Source: Lachnospiraceae bacterium (GTDB lineage Bacteria; Bacillota; Clostridia; Lachnospirales; Lachnospiraceae). Taken from it: DNA of 64,000 bases. The position numbers were made by a program, and so were the translations under genes. The stretch spans positions 32,454-96,453 of the forward strand of contig JAUNOA010000001.1 of assembly GCA_030531245.1 (NCBI GenBank), read 5' to 3'. Of the stretch, positions 43,053-53,086 are shown piece by piece; the first letter of the stretch is position 1, and each line of letters opens with the position of its first letter. Under the pieces are notes generated by a model that ran no database searches, was not told the origin of the DNA, and worked only from the letters and a program-made list of their open reading frames with translations.

Positions 43053-43886
43053 TCATTTGCAGAAGTACGTATCAACACCTCTTGCCAGTCCCTGTGCCAT
43101 TTTTTCAAGGTTTTTATCACTGTGGTCTGTGCATTGATTGCCGAGTTCGATATCGACCGAAGGGATACTGCTGTACGATGTCTGTGTCAGATCAATATCC
43201 ATATTCGGGGTTTTCTTTATCTTGCAGCCCTGTCCTCTGAGTCCTTCAATCAGGTTCTTTCCCAGTTCTTCGCTTTCCTGCCATACTGATTTCACCGGCT
43301 CTTTTGACTTAAGCCCCTCCGGTGTCGATATATAGAAGCAACCTTTGTCATAGTCCAGTCCGTCCCCGTCGAAATGGATGGCTATATGACAGTCAGCAGC
43401 ATTATTGCATATTACAGTTCTTGCTACATTATCAAGCTGGACATCGTCCCCTTCCCGGATCATCAGTACATCATATCCGTTTGCAAGGAGAATATCCTTC
43501 AGCATCAGTGCCGTTTTCAAAACGGCCTTGCTTTCCCCGGTACCATCCTTAAATACCATTCCTGATGAAACAGCAGTTGCTTTGACTGCACCTGACGCGG
43601 TACTGCCTCCTGTCAGCTTGGCTGTATGGTCGGGATGACAGTAAGTTTTTACAGAAGTGCCGCCTTTTGTTCCGTGTCCTGCATTCACTCCGACAGTGAT
43701 GTTCTTTCTGTTTTCTTTTGCTTTATACATCACTGCGCTGCCGGAATTGATCACGGATTCATCTGAATATTTCCAGTTCCTGTCGAGTCCGATTTTTGCA
43801 CCGTTTTCATAATTATTCGTAAATCCGGTCAACATCGCAATGCAGGTGATCATGACCGGTATGATAAGCAATTTTATATATTTCAT
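43053..43886 (-). CDS. Secreted N-acetylmuramoyl-L-alanine amidase (Amidase_3)
   Basis: A 277-residue protein with an N-terminal signal or anchor helix (YIKLLIIPVMITCIAMLTGF). The zinc amidase fold follows: His in VGVNAGHGTKGG, Glu in MIREGDD, His in DCHIAIHFDGDG and the catalytic Glu in VDIELGNQCTDHSD. It cleaves the bond between MurNAc and L-Ala of the wall peptide. An unusual feature is an inserted segment after the first His (KTYCHPDHTAKLTGG), which may add metal ligands. Single gene between two terminated units. Confidence 0.88.
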   Translation of the reverse strand: MKYIKLLIIPVMITCIAMLTGFTNNYENGAKIGLDRNWKYSDESVINSGSAVMYKAKENRKNITVGVNAGHGTKGGTSVKTYCHPDHTAKLTGGSTASGAVKATAVSSGMVFKDGTGESKAVLKTALMLKDILLANGYDVLMIREGDDVQLDNVARTVICNNAADCHIAIHFDGDGLDYDKGCFYISTPEGLKSKEPVKSVWQESEELGKNLIEGLRGQGCKIKKTPNMDIDLTQTSYSSIPSVDIELGNQCTDHSDKNLEKMAQGLARGVDTYFCK

Positions 43887-43985
43887 AGCATGCCTCCGAA
43901 TTATGCTTATTATATCAGAAAACTACCCGTACAGTTATTGCGTTTTTCTTATATCTTTCTGACATATGGCGGCTTTTGCAAGTTG

Positions 43986-45347
43986 TCATTCCTTACTTTT
44001 TATCCTGTTGTTCCTGTAAGATACTAAATCGATTACTGCAATGATAAGCCAGATCAGTTGAGCCAGCACCATGGCATAATGGGCACCCTCAATACCTTCT
44101 TTAAGTATAAGTACAAATACGACGCATGCTATCGGCTGAACGATCCCGGTACAGATATCACCGGCGCTCAAAAGTTTCTTTTCGGTATACCCCTCATCAA
44201 CCAGTCCTGACAGAGCCATCCTTGGGACCATAAAAAGTGTCGCTATTGCGCCGAACAGACACGCATCGAATCCTATTTCCAGGAACTCCTCTTCTGCGCA
44301 GAACAGCGAGCAGTACGGTTTTGCAAGCAGTATCATCAATCCGCCTATAATAAATGCCGCAAGTATTCCGTACATAACAAGTTTCTTCGTGTATCCTCCG
44401 GTCTTATCCGGATGCGTATTCCCTTGCTGTTCTTCATCATTCAGATCCTCGCAGAATTCCTCTGCCGCCTCCTTAAAGGCCGTTCCGAACGCCATCGCTG
44501 CTTCAAACAGACAGTCGCAGACTGTATAAATTGCAAATTCATACGAGCCCATTCTTGCAGCAGCCACTCCTGTGAAAAACGCTCCGGTTCTCGGCAGTAT
44601 TGTATCCGAAATGGATTTTTTGAATCCGTTCATTATTGAGCCTAAATACTCCATACTGCCTTTGATTTTATTTTTAAATATGTAAGCAATGCTTACGAAA
44701 TTCGAATCACCGAAAAGGATAACTATATCAAAAAGCAACGCTGCCGCTGTCGCAATGACTGTAGCAATTGCGGCACCTTTGATACCAAGCTCCGGAAATC
44801 CGCATTTTCCGGTAATAAGAAAATAATCCAGAACTATGTTGATAATATAGTAAATCAGGTTCGCAGCAAAAACCTTTCTGGCCTTACCTGCACGCTGAAG
44901 CGTTATGTTAAACAAAGACAACAAATTGGAAAGCAGTATGCATCCCACAGTGATTTTCAGGTATATGACTGCCATATCGTGAGTATCAACCTGTCCGGCG
45001 CAGAAATCTATGACCTGATTCGCAAATACAACTATTAGCAGTCCGATTACAACCGAAGCCGCTGTCACTGTTTTCACCGCTGTTATAAACAATCCGTTGG
45101 CTTCATCACGTTTCTCCCCGGATATACAGCCATATATGAGTACTCCTGCCGCAGTGATAAAAACAGAAAATATCCCGGTTATAAAAAGTGTCGGATGTAT
45201 ACAGACTGCGACTGCAGAAACTCCTGCTGTTCCAAGTGCTGCCACCATAATATAATCAATAATGATAGTAATAACCGCACATAGTTCTGCAATTATACCC
45301 GGCAGAAGTCTGCTTATAATATTGCTTTTTGATTTATTATCTTCCAT
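43986..45347 (-). CDS. MATE-family multidrug/cation exporter
   Basis: A 453-residue membrane protein with about twelve helices in two related halves, the MATE layout (LPGIIAELCAVITIIIDYIMVAALGTAGVSAVAV at the start and a repeat after residue 240). The start chosen is the ATG at 45345-45347, nine bases after GAGG; an in-frame GTG 15 bases upstream overlaps that site. Family members exchange Na+ or H+ for organic cations. A soluble acidic loop (EEFCEDLNDEEQQGNTHPDK) separates the halves. The substrate is unknown. Confidence 0.88.
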   Translation of the reverse strand: MEDNKSKSNIISRLLPGIIAELCAVITIIIDYIMVAALGTAGVSAVAVCIHPTLFITGIFSVFITAAGVLIYGCISGEKRDEANGLFITAVKTVTAASVVIGLLIVVFANQVIDFCAGQVDTHDMAVIYLKITVGCILLSNLLSLFNITLQRAGKARKVFAANLIYYIINIVLDYFLITGKCGFPELGIKGAAIATVIATAAALLFDIVILFGDSNFVSIAYIFKNKIKGSMEYLGSIMNGFKKSISDTILPRTGAFFTGVAAARMGSYEFAIYTVCDCLFEAAMAFGTAFKEAAEEFCEDLNDEEQQGNTHPDKTGGYTKKLVMYGILAAFIIGGLMILLAKPYCSLFCAEEEFLEIGFDACLFGAIATLFMVPRMALSGLVDEGYTEKKLLSAGDICTGIVQPIACVVFVLILKEGIEGAHYAMVLAQLIWLIIAVIDLVSYRNNRIKSKE

Positions 45348-45388
45348 AATAATTTTCCTCACAAAGTATTCCTCATACCGTCCTCATT

Positions 45389-45517
45389 ACAAAGCATATC
45401 GCTTGCGATATGCCCGCGCCGAGTGTGGTCTCTTCAGTGACATAGTACCTTTCGCGCGAGTGCGCATCCCGCGGAGCGTTTTTATCTGACAGGGCGCAAT
45501 CTCCTGTCGGATAAAAA
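45389..45517. repeat. Dispersed ~128-bp intergenic repeat, copy A
   Basis: Runs from ACAAAGCATATCGCTTGCGA to GGATAAAAA. It is nearly identical to 63829-63956 in the same orientation, with shared landmarks GCATATC-x-CTTGCGATATGCCCGCGCCGAG, CATAGTAC and GCGAGTGCGCATCCCGCGGAGCG. It contains the palindrome GCATATCGC-TT-GCGATATGC and ends in a TCTGACAGG/CCTGTCGGA hairpin. No coding capacity. Confidence 0.85.
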
Positions 45518-45540
45518 TAGCGGCCGAAGCCGCTATTTTT
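45513..45540. terminator. Bidirectional terminator after the EF-G-like gene
   Basis: AAAAATAGCGGC-CGAA-GCCGCTATTTTT, a perfect stem with tetraloop and T-runs on both strands, 20 bases past the stop of the EF-G-like gene. Confidence 0.9.
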
Positions 45541-45559
45541 TTATAATCCGTCAGCCCGA

Positions 45560-47662
45560 TCAGTCGTCGTCGCCGCCTGCAAGTAAAGCTGCACGCTCTG
45601 CAACCTGCTTAGCCTGAACATCTGAAGGAGCCTGCTCATAATGATCGAAATGATACTCATATGTTCCGATACCACCTGTCATCGAACGGAGATCTGTGTT
45701 GTATCCGAAAAGCTCACTCATAGGAACTTCTGCAGAAACAACCTGCTTACCTGATGCGTTGTGCTCCATACCGAGAACACGTCCGCGTCTCTTGTTGAGA
45801 TCGCCCATAACATCACCGGTAAAGCTGTCCGGAACTGTTACATCAAGTTTTGCAATCGGCTCAAGGAGAACCGGGTTAGCTGCCATGAATCCGGCCTTAA
45901 ATGCCATGGAAGCTGCCTTCTTGAATGCCATTTCGGAAGAATCTACAGGATGATAAGAACCATCGTAAAGTACTGCCTTGACACCAACTACAGGATATGC
46001 TGCAAGAGGTCCCTTTTCACATGACTCGATGATACCCTTTTCAACTGCAGGGAAGTAGTTCTTCGGAACTGAACCACCGAATACTTCCTCAGCGAACTCG
46101 TAAGATTTCTCCTGATCATCAAGCGGTTCAAATCTCATCTTAACATCACCGAACTGTCCGTGTCCGCCTGACTGCTTCTTATAACGTCCCGGAGCTTCAA
46201 CTGTCTTTCTGATAGTCTCACGGAAGTTAAATTTCGGCTTGTCAAGTGTAACATCAACTTTGTATCTGTCTTTAAGTTTTGATTTAACGATATCAAGCTG
46301 CTGATCGCCTATAGCATAGATAAGTGACTGCTTTGACTCCTTGTCAACTACTGACTTAAGAGTAGGATCCTCATCCATAAGCTTTGCGATACCTGTAGCG
46401 ATCTTATCCTCTTCGCCCTTGTTAACCGAGAAGTATGCCATGTATGTATACGGCTTTGATATCTTAAGCTCAGGGAACTCAACCTGGTCTGCCTTGATTG
46501 CAAGTGAATCGCCTGTACGTGTTGCATTAAGCTTAGCCATAGCACCGATGTCACCGGCCTTGATCTCAGGAACTTCCATAGCTTCCTTGCCGCGAAGGAC
46601 ATAAAGCTTACCTGTCTTTTCTTCGGAATCCTTTGTTACATTGTAGAATGTTGAATCACTCTTAAGTGTTCCGTTATAAACCTTAACAAGTGTATATTTT
46701 CCGATGAACGGGTCAACGATTGTCTTGAATACCTGTCCGCAGAAGTTAGCAGATGAATCAAATTTAGCAACGAATTCTTCTCCTGAAGGAACCTTTTTGC
46801 CTGTTACAGGATTTGCATCCGGTGTAGGAACGTAAAGCTCGATAGCTTCGATAAGAGCCTTGATACCCTGAGCATTGATTCCTGATCCGAGGAATACTGG
46901 AGCCATCTCACAATCAGCGATACCTGTCTTTACTGCCTCTGCTATTTCGTCAGCCGAGATATCCTCTCCGCCGAAATATTTCTCCATAAGCTCCTCTGAT
47001 GTCTCTGCTACAGACTCCATAAGTCTCTCACGTGCCTCATCAAGTGCATCCTGAGCATCTGCAGGAACTTCACATTTCTTTGTATCTCTGCCGTCGAACT
47101 TGGCAGCCTCAAGAGATACTACATTGCAGAAGCCGACTGTCTTATCGCCTTCCTTGATAGCTGTCTGGAACGGAGCTACCTTCTGTCCGAACTTCTCCTC
47201 AAGGGCTGCAACTGTATTGGCATAATCAGCTGAATCAGCATCAACACCTGTTACAAAGAACATACGCGGAAGCTTGAACTCATTACAGAGATCCCATGCT
47301 CTCTCAACACCGACCTCAACACCTGACTTGCAGTCAACGACGATGACTGCTCCATCTGCTGCTGTAGCTGCTTCTTCTGTCTCACCGACAAAATCGAAAA
47401 ATCCCGGAGCATCGAGAATGTTGATCTTAACCTCTCCGAATTTACCCTTATGCTCGATCGGAACAACCGATGTAGCGATAGAGAAACCTCTCTTTGTCTC
47501 CTCTTTATCAAAATCACTTATAGTGTTACCGTCTGTCGTCTTTCCCATCTTGGAAATTGCGCCGGTAACAAATGCCATAGCCTCTGCTATTGTCGTCTTA
47601 CCTGCACCTCCGTGTCCAAGTAGTACAACGTTGCGAATCTGTTTAGTTTCATAAACTTTCAT
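45560..47662 (-). CDS. EF-G-like translation GTPase paralogue with divergent G motifs
   Basis: A 700-residue protein with EF-G domain order (GTPase, beta-barrel, III, IV, V). The P-loop is GHGGAGKTT and the G3 motif is LDAPGFFDF in place of DTPGH. The NKxD guanine-specificity motif is replaced by TGVDAD. Domain IV shows GSYHPVDSSEMAF and domain V SMTGGIGTYEYHFDHYEQAP. These features match the Firmicute EF-G-like subgroup, not the main fusA product, which should be elsewhere with the ribosomal-protein genes. Role unproven; a ribosome-linked role under stress is possible. AGGAGGG precedes the ATG; it follows truB by 45 bases. Confidence 0.88.
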   Translation of the reverse strand: MKVYETKQIRNVVLLGHGGAGKTTIAEAMAFVTGAISKMGKTTDGNTISDFDKEETKRGFSIATSVVPIEHKGKFGEVKINILDAPGFFDFVGETEEAATAADGAVIVVDCKSGVEVGVERAWDLCNEFKLPRMFFVTGVDADSADYANTVAALEEKFGQKVAPFQTAIKEGDKTVGFCNVVSLEAAKFDGRDTKKCEVPADAQDALDEARERLMESVAETSEELMEKYFGGEDISADEIAEAVKTGIADCEMAPVFLGSGINAQGIKALIEAIELYVPTPDANPVTGKKVPSGEEFVAKFDSSANFCGQVFKTIVDPFIGKYTLVKVYNGTLKSDSTFYNVTKDSEEKTGKLYVLRGKEAMEVPEIKAGDIGAMAKLNATRTGDSLAIKADQVEFPELKISKPYTYMAYFSVNKGEEDKIATGIAKLMDEDPTLKSVVDKESKQSLIYAIGDQQLDIVKSKLKDRYKVDVTLDKPKFNFRETIRKTVEAPGRYKKQSGGHGQFGDVKMRFEPLDDQEKSYEFAEEVFGGSVPKNYFPAVEKGIIESCEKGPLAAYPVVGVKAVLYDGSYHPVDSSEMAFKKAASMAFKAGFMAANPVLLEPIAKLDVTVPDSFTGDVMGDLNKRRGRVLGMEHNASGKQVVSAEVPMSELFGYNTDLRSMTGGIGTYEYHFDHYEQAPSDVQAKQVAERAALLAGGDDD

Positions 47663-47707
47663 TTCGGTAACCCTCCTAAAAATTTAAACGCATTTGTTAA
47701 TATCATA

Positions 47708-48391
47708 CTAAAAGATATCTGTAATTACAACCTCTTCCAGTCTATCTTCATCAGCTAATTTCTGTAATTCTCCGAGTTTTACAGCATCTTCTATTCTGAA
47801 TCTTCCCACTCTGGTACGTACCAGGCTCTCCATGGCCGCCCCGCACCCGAGTTTCTGTCCGATATCATGGCATAGAGTCCGGATATATGTACCTTTTGAG
47901 CAGGTGACCTTCATAGTTACCCTAGGCAGATCCACACTTTCTATATCTATCCCCATAATGTTCACGAATCTCGGCTTTCTCTCGACCTCGACGCCTTTTC
48001 GTGCCAGATCCACCAGCTTCTTACCTCCGACCTTCTTGGCCGAGTACATCGGCGGCAACTGATCATATCCCCCGATAAAGCTCCTGATGGCATCAAGTAT
48101 ACGACTTTCGTCAGCATTTACCTCTGTTTCGGTCAGTATCTCTCCGGTCATGTCCTGCGAATCCGTCGTAACTCCGAGCAACATCACCGCACGATAAACC
48201 TTATCGTCGGCCATAAAGCTTTCAACTTTTTTTGTGCCTTTTCCGATGCATACCGGCAGTACACCCGTTGCAGCCGGATCCAATGTTCCCGTATGCCCGA
48301 TTTTTTTGATTTTCAGGATGCCTCTCATCTTTGCAACTACGTCAAATGAAGTCCATCCTGCTTCTTTATAGATGTTGATTACTCCATCCAT
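47708..48391 (-). CDS. truB: tRNA pseudouridine-55 synthase TruB, C-terminally short
   Basis: A 227-residue enzyme that makes pseudouridine 55 in the T-loop of tRNA. INIYKEAGWTSFDVV, the catalytic-Asp motif GHTGTLDPAATGVLPV and YSAKKVGGKKLVDLAR are all present, as is the late KGTYIRTLCHDIGQKLGCGA. The protein ends soon after VGRFRIEDAVKLGEL. Typical TruB has about 290-310 residues with a C-terminal PUA-type domain, which is missing. It lies four bases after nrnA, at the end of the nusA-infB operon. Confidence 0.92.
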   Translation of the reverse strand: MDGVINIYKEAGWTSFDVVAKMRGILKIKKIGHTGTLDPAATGVLPVCIGKGTKKVESFMADDKVYRAVMLLGVTTDSQDMTGEILTETEVNADESRILDAIRSFIGGYDQLPPMYSAKKVGGKKLVDLARKGVEVERKPRFVNIMGIDIESVDLPRVTMKVTCSKGTYIRTLCHDIGQKLGCGAAMESLVRTRVGRFRIEDAVKLGELQKLADEDRLEEVVITDIF

Positions 48392-48395
48392 CAGG

Positions 48396-49349
48396 TCACA
48401 ACTGCTCCTTAGCTTCTTCTATGATCATCTGAGCAATCTCCAGCGGATCGCCCCCGATAGTACAGCCTGCTGCTTTGGCATGCCCGCCGCCTCCGTGTTT
48501 AAGCGCAATCAACGAGCAGTCCAGATTGTCAGACGAACGCAGACTCAGCTTATAAGTATCCGGTCCGTCCTGATAAATGAGCATAGCCAGATCCACACCG
48601 CCCACCAGCCGGAGTTCGGAAGAAATCCCGTCCAGTTCGATGCTTGTGATGCCGAATTTTTTCATATCCTTCCATGTGAAAACCGAGTAAATACAGCGTT
48701 TGTCTTCACTGAGGACAGAATTCTGGAATGCGTAACCCCATGCTCTTATCTGCGGATACGTCTTCTGATAAAATGACGAGTTGATTATGAATTCCGAATT
48801 CACGCCTTTCTCAACCAGTTTTCCCGCTATCTCCATGGTTCTCGAAGATGTGCATGAATACTGAAATACTCCTGTGTCGTGAACAATACCTGTATAGAGA
48901 CATTCAGCTGTTACCCTGTCTATCCGGCTTTCATCAAGCAGCTCGTATACCACTTCGCTTGTTGAACTGGCCGAGGGTCTTATTTCATTAAACTCGCAGA
49001 ATCCCGGATTTGTCTTATGATGATCTGCACAGAAGCTGTGTTTTCCACGGTTGAGTATTTCCGCAAAATCTCCCATTCTCTCGGGTGTTGAAATATCCTG
49101 ACATATCACCAGATCATATACCTCATCTGCCTGATTGAGTTTGCAGCATATGTCATCAAATCCTTTCAGAAAACCAAACTTGGATATCTTTGACTCCAGA
49201 AAAACCTGCACTTTCTTCTCAGGATAATTCAGCTTTATGTAATTGTATGTTCCGAGGCACGATCCTATATCATCACCGTCAGGTCTGATGTGACCGATCA
49301 CGGCGACAGTCTGTGCGCTCTCAATAAGTTCAGTCAGCTTGCTCATCAT
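48396..49349 (-). CDS. nrnA: DHH-DHHA1 phosphoesterase, NrnA-type
   Basis: A 317-residue bifunctional oligoribonuclease/pAp phosphatase. Motifs: GHIRPDGDDIGSCLG near the start, DHHKTNPGF in the middle and the DHHA1 GGGGHAKAAG near the C-terminus, which bind two Mn ions and substrate. It degrades nano-RNA and 3'-phosphoadenosine phosphate, and family members also cleave pApA from c-di-AMP breakdown. I use the start at 49347-49349 (MMSKLTELIES), which overlaps rbfA by 20 bases; the open frame runs 16 codons further inside rbfA. This order between rbfA and truB is common in Firmicutes. Confidence 0.93.
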   Translation of the reverse strand: MMSKLTELIESAQTVAVIGHIRPDGDDIGSCLGTYNYIKLNYPEKKVQVFLESKISKFGFLKGFDDICCKLNQADEVYDLVICQDISTPERMGDFAEILNRGKHSFCADHHKTNPGFCEFNEIRPSASSTSEVVYELLDESRIDRVTAECLYTGIVHDTGVFQYSCTSSRTMEIAGKLVEKGVNSEFIINSSFYQKTYPQIRAWGYAFQNSVLSEDKRCIYSVFTWKDMKKFGITSIELDGISSELRLVGGVDLAMLIYQDGPDTYKLSLRSSDNLDCSLIALKHGGGGHAKAAGCTIGGDPLEIAQMIIEEAKEQL

Positions 49350-49725
49350 TTTCTTCAGGCACATGCGCCTCATTGTCTTTGGCGATAACTTCGTCAATCA
49401 GTTTTGACATATGTATGCCATACTCAAGAGATCTGTCCAATATGAATTTCAGCTCCGGAGTATTACGCAGATTCACTCTTGAAGCAAGTTCCCTTCTGAT
49501 AAATCCCATCGCATTTGTGAGACCCGTTATCGTCTCCTGTCCGTGTGCCTCATCACCGAGTACACTGACATATGCCGTACAATACTTCAGATCCGGAGTA
49601 ACATTAACATCGGTGACCGTAGCCATGGGATCGACACGCGGATCCTTAAGTTCTCCGATGATAAGTGAAAGTTCCTTCTGGACCTCTGAATTGATTCTTG
49701 TATTTTTTATACTGCCTTTTCGCAT
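49330..49725 (-). CDS. rbfA: 30S ribosome-binding factor RbfA
   Basis: A 131-residue KH-fold protein needed for 16S rRNA 5'-end maturation and cold growth. The usual RINSEVQKELSLIIGELKDPRV start and late LKFILDRSLEYGIHMSKLIDEV are clear. The ATG overlaps the infB stop by one base (TAATG). The C-terminal tail is acidic. Confidence 0.96.
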   Translation of the reverse strand: MRKGSIKNTRINSEVQKELSLIIGELKDPRVDPMATVTDVNVTPDLKYCTAYVSVLGDEAHGQETITGLTNAMGFIRRELASRVNLRNTPELKFILDRSLEYGIHMSKLIDEVIAKDNEAHVPEENDEQAD

Positions 49726-52610
49726 TATTCTCTTGGTACCTCAACCATTATGTAGCCTTCTATCTGATCGCCCTCGCGGATTTCATTGAATCCGTCAAAT
49801 ACAAGACCGCACTCATAGCCTGCCTTGACTTCCTTGACATCATCTTTGAATCTCTTGAGCGAAGCCACATTTCCTTCAAATATCTGCTCGCCTTCGCGGG
49901 TGATTCTGGCCTTGCATCCTCTCTGGAACATACCGTCAAGAACATAAGAACCGGCAATAGAACCTACACCCGAAGCCTTGAATACCATACGGATCTCCGC
50001 ATGTCCGATTATCTTCTCTTCATATACAGGCGCAAGCATACCCTTCATTGCATGCTCGATATCTTCGATTGCATTGTAGATTACGGTATACAGTCTGATA
50101 TCGACCTTCTCGCTCTCTGCGGTCGGCTTTGCATTGGGATCTATGCCGACATTGAAGCCGATGATGATAGTATTGCTTGCCGATGCAAGCGCAACATCCG
50201 ACTCATTGATGGCACCTACGCCGCCATGAATAACCTTGACCTGTACCTCATCATTGGAAAGCTTGAGCAGACTCTGCTTGACTGCTTCAACCGAACCCTG
50301 TACATCGGCTTTAACAATGATAGGAAGTTCCTTGACATTGCCTGCCTTGATCTGATCAAAGAGATCATCGAGGCTCATCTTAGCCTTTGTATCCTCAACA
50401 AGTTTCTTCTTATTCTCTGTTACGAATGTAGCTGCAAAGTCTTTTGCTTCTTTATCACTCTCACATGCAACGAATACTTCACCTGCATTCGGTGCAGCGG
50501 AAAGTCCGAGGATCTCCACCGGAGTTGACGGTGTTGCTTCTTTTACCCTCTGACCCTTGTCATTGATCATCGCACGAACCTTACCGGAGCATGCTCCTGC
50601 TGCTACAAAATCACCGACATGAAGCGTACCCTTCTGTACAAGAACGGTTGCTACAGGTCCGCGTCCTTTATCCAGCTCTGCCTCGATGACGATACCTCTT
50701 GCAAGTCTGTTCGGATTTGCCTTAAGCTCCTTGACATCAGCAGTAAGTATGATCATCTCAAGCAGATCCTCGATACCCTCTCCTGTCTTTGCGGATACCG
50801 GGCAGAACGCCGTCGTACCGCCCCAGTCTTCCGGTATGAGCTCATATTCCGAAAGTTCCTGTTTAACACGGTCAATGTTGGCTGCCGGTTTGTCGATCTT
50901 GTTTACTGCAACAACGATATCTACGCCCGCTGCCTTTGCATGATTGATAGCTTCGACCGTCTGAGGCATTACACCGTCATCAGCCGCAACAACAAGTACC
51001 GCGATATCCGTAGCCTGTGCACCACGCATACGCATTGCTGTGAATGCTTCATGTCCAGGTGTATCCAGGAATGTAATCATACGATCACCGATTCTTACCT
51101 GATATGCACCGATAGCCTGCGTGATACCACCGGCCTCACGGCTGGTTACATTTGTCGCACGAATCTTATCAAGAAGTGATGTCTTACCATGATCAACGTG
51201 ACCCATTACGCAGACTACCGGAGGACGTGTAACCATATCGTTCTCGTCTTCTTCCGCCTCCTTGAGAAGCTCTGCAATGACATCCACTTTTTCTTCCATC
51301 GTACAAATGACATCATATTCAAGCGCTATCTCCTCTGCCTGCTCAAATGACAGTTCGGTGTTGACATTTACAAGCTCACCCTTGAGGAAAAGCTTCTTAA
51401 CGATAACTGCAGGCTGCAGTTTCAGTCTGCCCGCAAGATCCTTGATATTGATGGTCTCGGGGATGATAATCTCCTTGATATCCTCATCAACCTGTTCCTT
51501 GACAACTGTCTCCGGCTTGATGAACGGATGACGTGAAACCTTGCCGCCCTTATTGATCGGGCCGTCCTCCGTGCGATGCTTCTTATCGCTCTTATCCTTG
51601 TAATTATTCTTACCCTGTTTATTATTATTTGTCTTCTTTCCGCCGAATGCGCCGTTTGTTGCTCCTGCCGGTGCCTGTCCCGGACGGGCCGGATTCGGTT
51701 TCTGATTGTTTCTGTTTTCGAATCTTACAGGCTTACGCTCAGGCTGTCCGTCCTTACCCTGCTGATTCGGCCTTGAACCCTGCTGATTCTGATTTCTGTC
51801 CGGACGCTGATATCTGCCGTCACGGTTATATCTGTTTCCGTCTCTGTTATCTCTGTTGTTTTTCTGATTTGCATTCTGACCTGATGATGCCGGAGTTTTC
51901 TCTTTCTTTGGCTGGTTGGCAAATACATTGCCAAAGGTTGTGACTCTGTCACGACCCTCTACTAACGGAGCTTTATGTGTTTCTGGTTTCTGCTTCTGAT
52001 CGGCCGGAGCTTTGGCCTCTTCTTTTACGGGTTCCGCTGTCTCTGCTGTCAGAGGTTTTTCCTCTTTGACAGATGCCGGTGATTCGGTTTTTTCCTGCAC
52101 CGGTGCCTGCATTGTTACCGGTGCGGGTTCCGGTTCAGGTGCGGGTTTTTCCTCTTTCTTTGCAACAGTAATGACACGTCCTGTCATTGAAGGATCAACC
52201 TTCTGACGGACTGGCTTTCGCGGCTGCTGCGCATTCTGCGGCCTGAATACGGCTGTGAGTTTTTTCTTTTTCGGTTCATCGTCACCCGTGTCTGCATTTT
52301 CCTGAACAGGTTTTTCCTTTGTTACAGGTCTGTCGACTTTAATGGGCTTTGACGCCTTCTCGATTTCTTCAGCCTTTGAAGATTTGACAGGCTTCTCCCT
52401 TTTGATCGGTTTATCAACCTTGATAGGTTTTTCAGGTTCGGGTTTCGGCTCTCCGAATCTGTCCCTGACTTTCTGGGCCTGTTCATCTGTCACATTGGAC
52501 ATGTGACTTTTTACTTCTGCTCCTTGTTCTTTCAGGAAAGCAACCAGCTCCTTGTTTGCTACTCCCAGTTCTTTAGAAAGATCGTTAACTCTCAATTTTC
52601 TCCTCCGCAA
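49725..52610 (-). CDS. infB: Translation initiation factor IF-2
   Basis: A 961-residue GTPase that brings fMet-tRNA to the 30S subunit. IF2_N domain at 3-50 ([19 protein letters not shown]), then about 300 residues of low-complexity Lys/Pro/Asn/Gln linker typical of gut clostridia ([18 protein letters not shown]). A second IF2_N lies near 380, the G domain at about 465 ([27 protein letters not shown]), and domains II-IV follow. The start is one base after the ylxQ stop. Confidence 0.97.
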   Translation of the reverse strand: MRRRKLRVNDLSKELGVANKELVAFLKEQGAEVKSHMSNVTDEQAQKVRDRFGEPKPEPEKPIKVDKPIKREKPVKSSKAEEIEKASKPIKVDRPVTKEKPVQENADTGDDEPKKKKLTAVFRPQNAQQPRKPVRQKVDPSMTGRVITVAKKEEKPAPEPEPAPVTMQAPVQEKTESPASVKEEKPLTAETAEPVKEEAKAPADQKQKPETHKAPLVEGRDRVTTFGNVFANQPKKEKTPASSGQNANQKNNRDNRDGNRYNRDGRYQRPDRNQNQQGSRPNQQGKDGQPERKPVRFENRNNQKPNPARPGQAPAGATNGAFGGKKTNNNKQGKNNYKDKSDKKHRTEDGPINKGGKVSRHPFIKPETVVKEQVDEDIKEIIIPETINIKDLAGRLKLQPAVIVKKLFLKGELVNVNTELSFEQAEEIALEYDVICTMEEKVDVIAELLKEAEEDENDMVTRPPVVCVMGHVDHGKTSLLDKIRATNVTSREAGGITQAIGAYQVRIGDRMITFLDTPGHEAFTAMRMRGAQATDIAVLVVAADDGVMPQTVEAINHAKAAGVDIVVAVNKIDKPAANIDRVKQELSEYELIPEDWGGTTAFCPVSAKTGEGIEDLLEMIILTADVKELKANPNRLARGIVIEAELDKGRGPVATVLVQKGTLHVGDFVAAGACSGKVRAMINDKGQRVKEATPSTPVEILGLSAAPNAGEVFVACESDKEAKDFAATFVTENKKKLVEDTKAKMSLDDLFDQIKAGNVKELPIIVKADVQGSVEAVKQSLLKLSNDEVQVKVIHGGVGAINESDVALASASNTIIIGFNVGIDPNAKPTAESEKVDIRLYTVIYNAIEDIEHAMKGMLAPVYEEKIIGHAEIRMVFKASGVGSIAGSYVLDGMFQRGCKARITREGEQIFEGNVASLKRFKDDVKEVKAGYECGLVFDGFNEIREGDQIEGYIMVEVPRE

Positions 52611-52611
52611 A

Positions 52612-52899
52612 TCAGTCTAATAGTTTCTTTATGCTATCTGCAAAATTTTTATCACTGATGGCCATTGAAACATGGCCTGTATCTGTTCTTGTTCCGTATT
52701 CATAGATCGGGATGTGATAATACCTGCATTTGTCATGAAAAAGCTTTTTCGTATTATCCGAAGCATCTGTGGAAATGATGACGATGCCCCGTTTGCCCGA
52801 ACGAATGAAATCCAGAACCATCTCTTCACCGCATATGAGCCTGCCCGCTTTATTTGCAAGGCCAAGCATGCTTATCACTCTGTCATTCAAGATTTGCAA
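52612..52899 (-). CDS. ylxQ: YlxQ, L7Ae/L30e-family RNA-binding protein
   Basis: A 95-residue protein of the L7Ae fold ([26 protein letters not shown] near the start, then IISTDASDN), which binds kink-turn RNA. It sits between ylxR and infB, the normal Firmicute position, and overlaps ylxR by 17 bases. Confidence 0.9.
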   Translation of the reverse strand: MQILNDRVISMLGLANKAGRLICGEEMVLDFIRSGKRGIVIISTDASDNTKKLFHDKCRYYHIPIYEYGTRTDTGHVSMAISDKNFADSIKKLLD

Positions 52900-53086
52900 G
52901 CGCCTCCTTAAGCTGACTGCCTGTTTTTTTGCTTTTCATCAGTCTGCCTGTGCATTCGGGATCGTTACAGACGTATACTCCCCTTTCGGCAGCATTACCG
53001 TTGATTCTGATAAGTTCACTCTTCGGTCTTCTCTTCCTGCACGCCAGACACATCCTCATCGGCACGTGTTTCGTCTTCTGACACAT
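52883..53086 (-). CDS. ylxR: YlxR-family nucleoid/RNA-binding protein
   Basis: A 67-residue protein with the family motif RMCLACRKRRPKSELIRI and, further on, RGVYVCNDPECTGR. The Cys-rich start needs the ATG at 53084-53086, which lies 71 bases inside the 3' end of nusA in another frame. I checked both frames codon by codon and both read sensibly. YlxR is reported as a nucleoid-associated regulator in B. subtilis. The protein is short (about 90 is usual). Confidence 0.9.
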   Translation of the reverse strand: MCQKTKHVPMRMCLACRKRRPKSELIRINGNAAERGVYVCNDPECTGRLMKSKKTGSQLKEALANLE

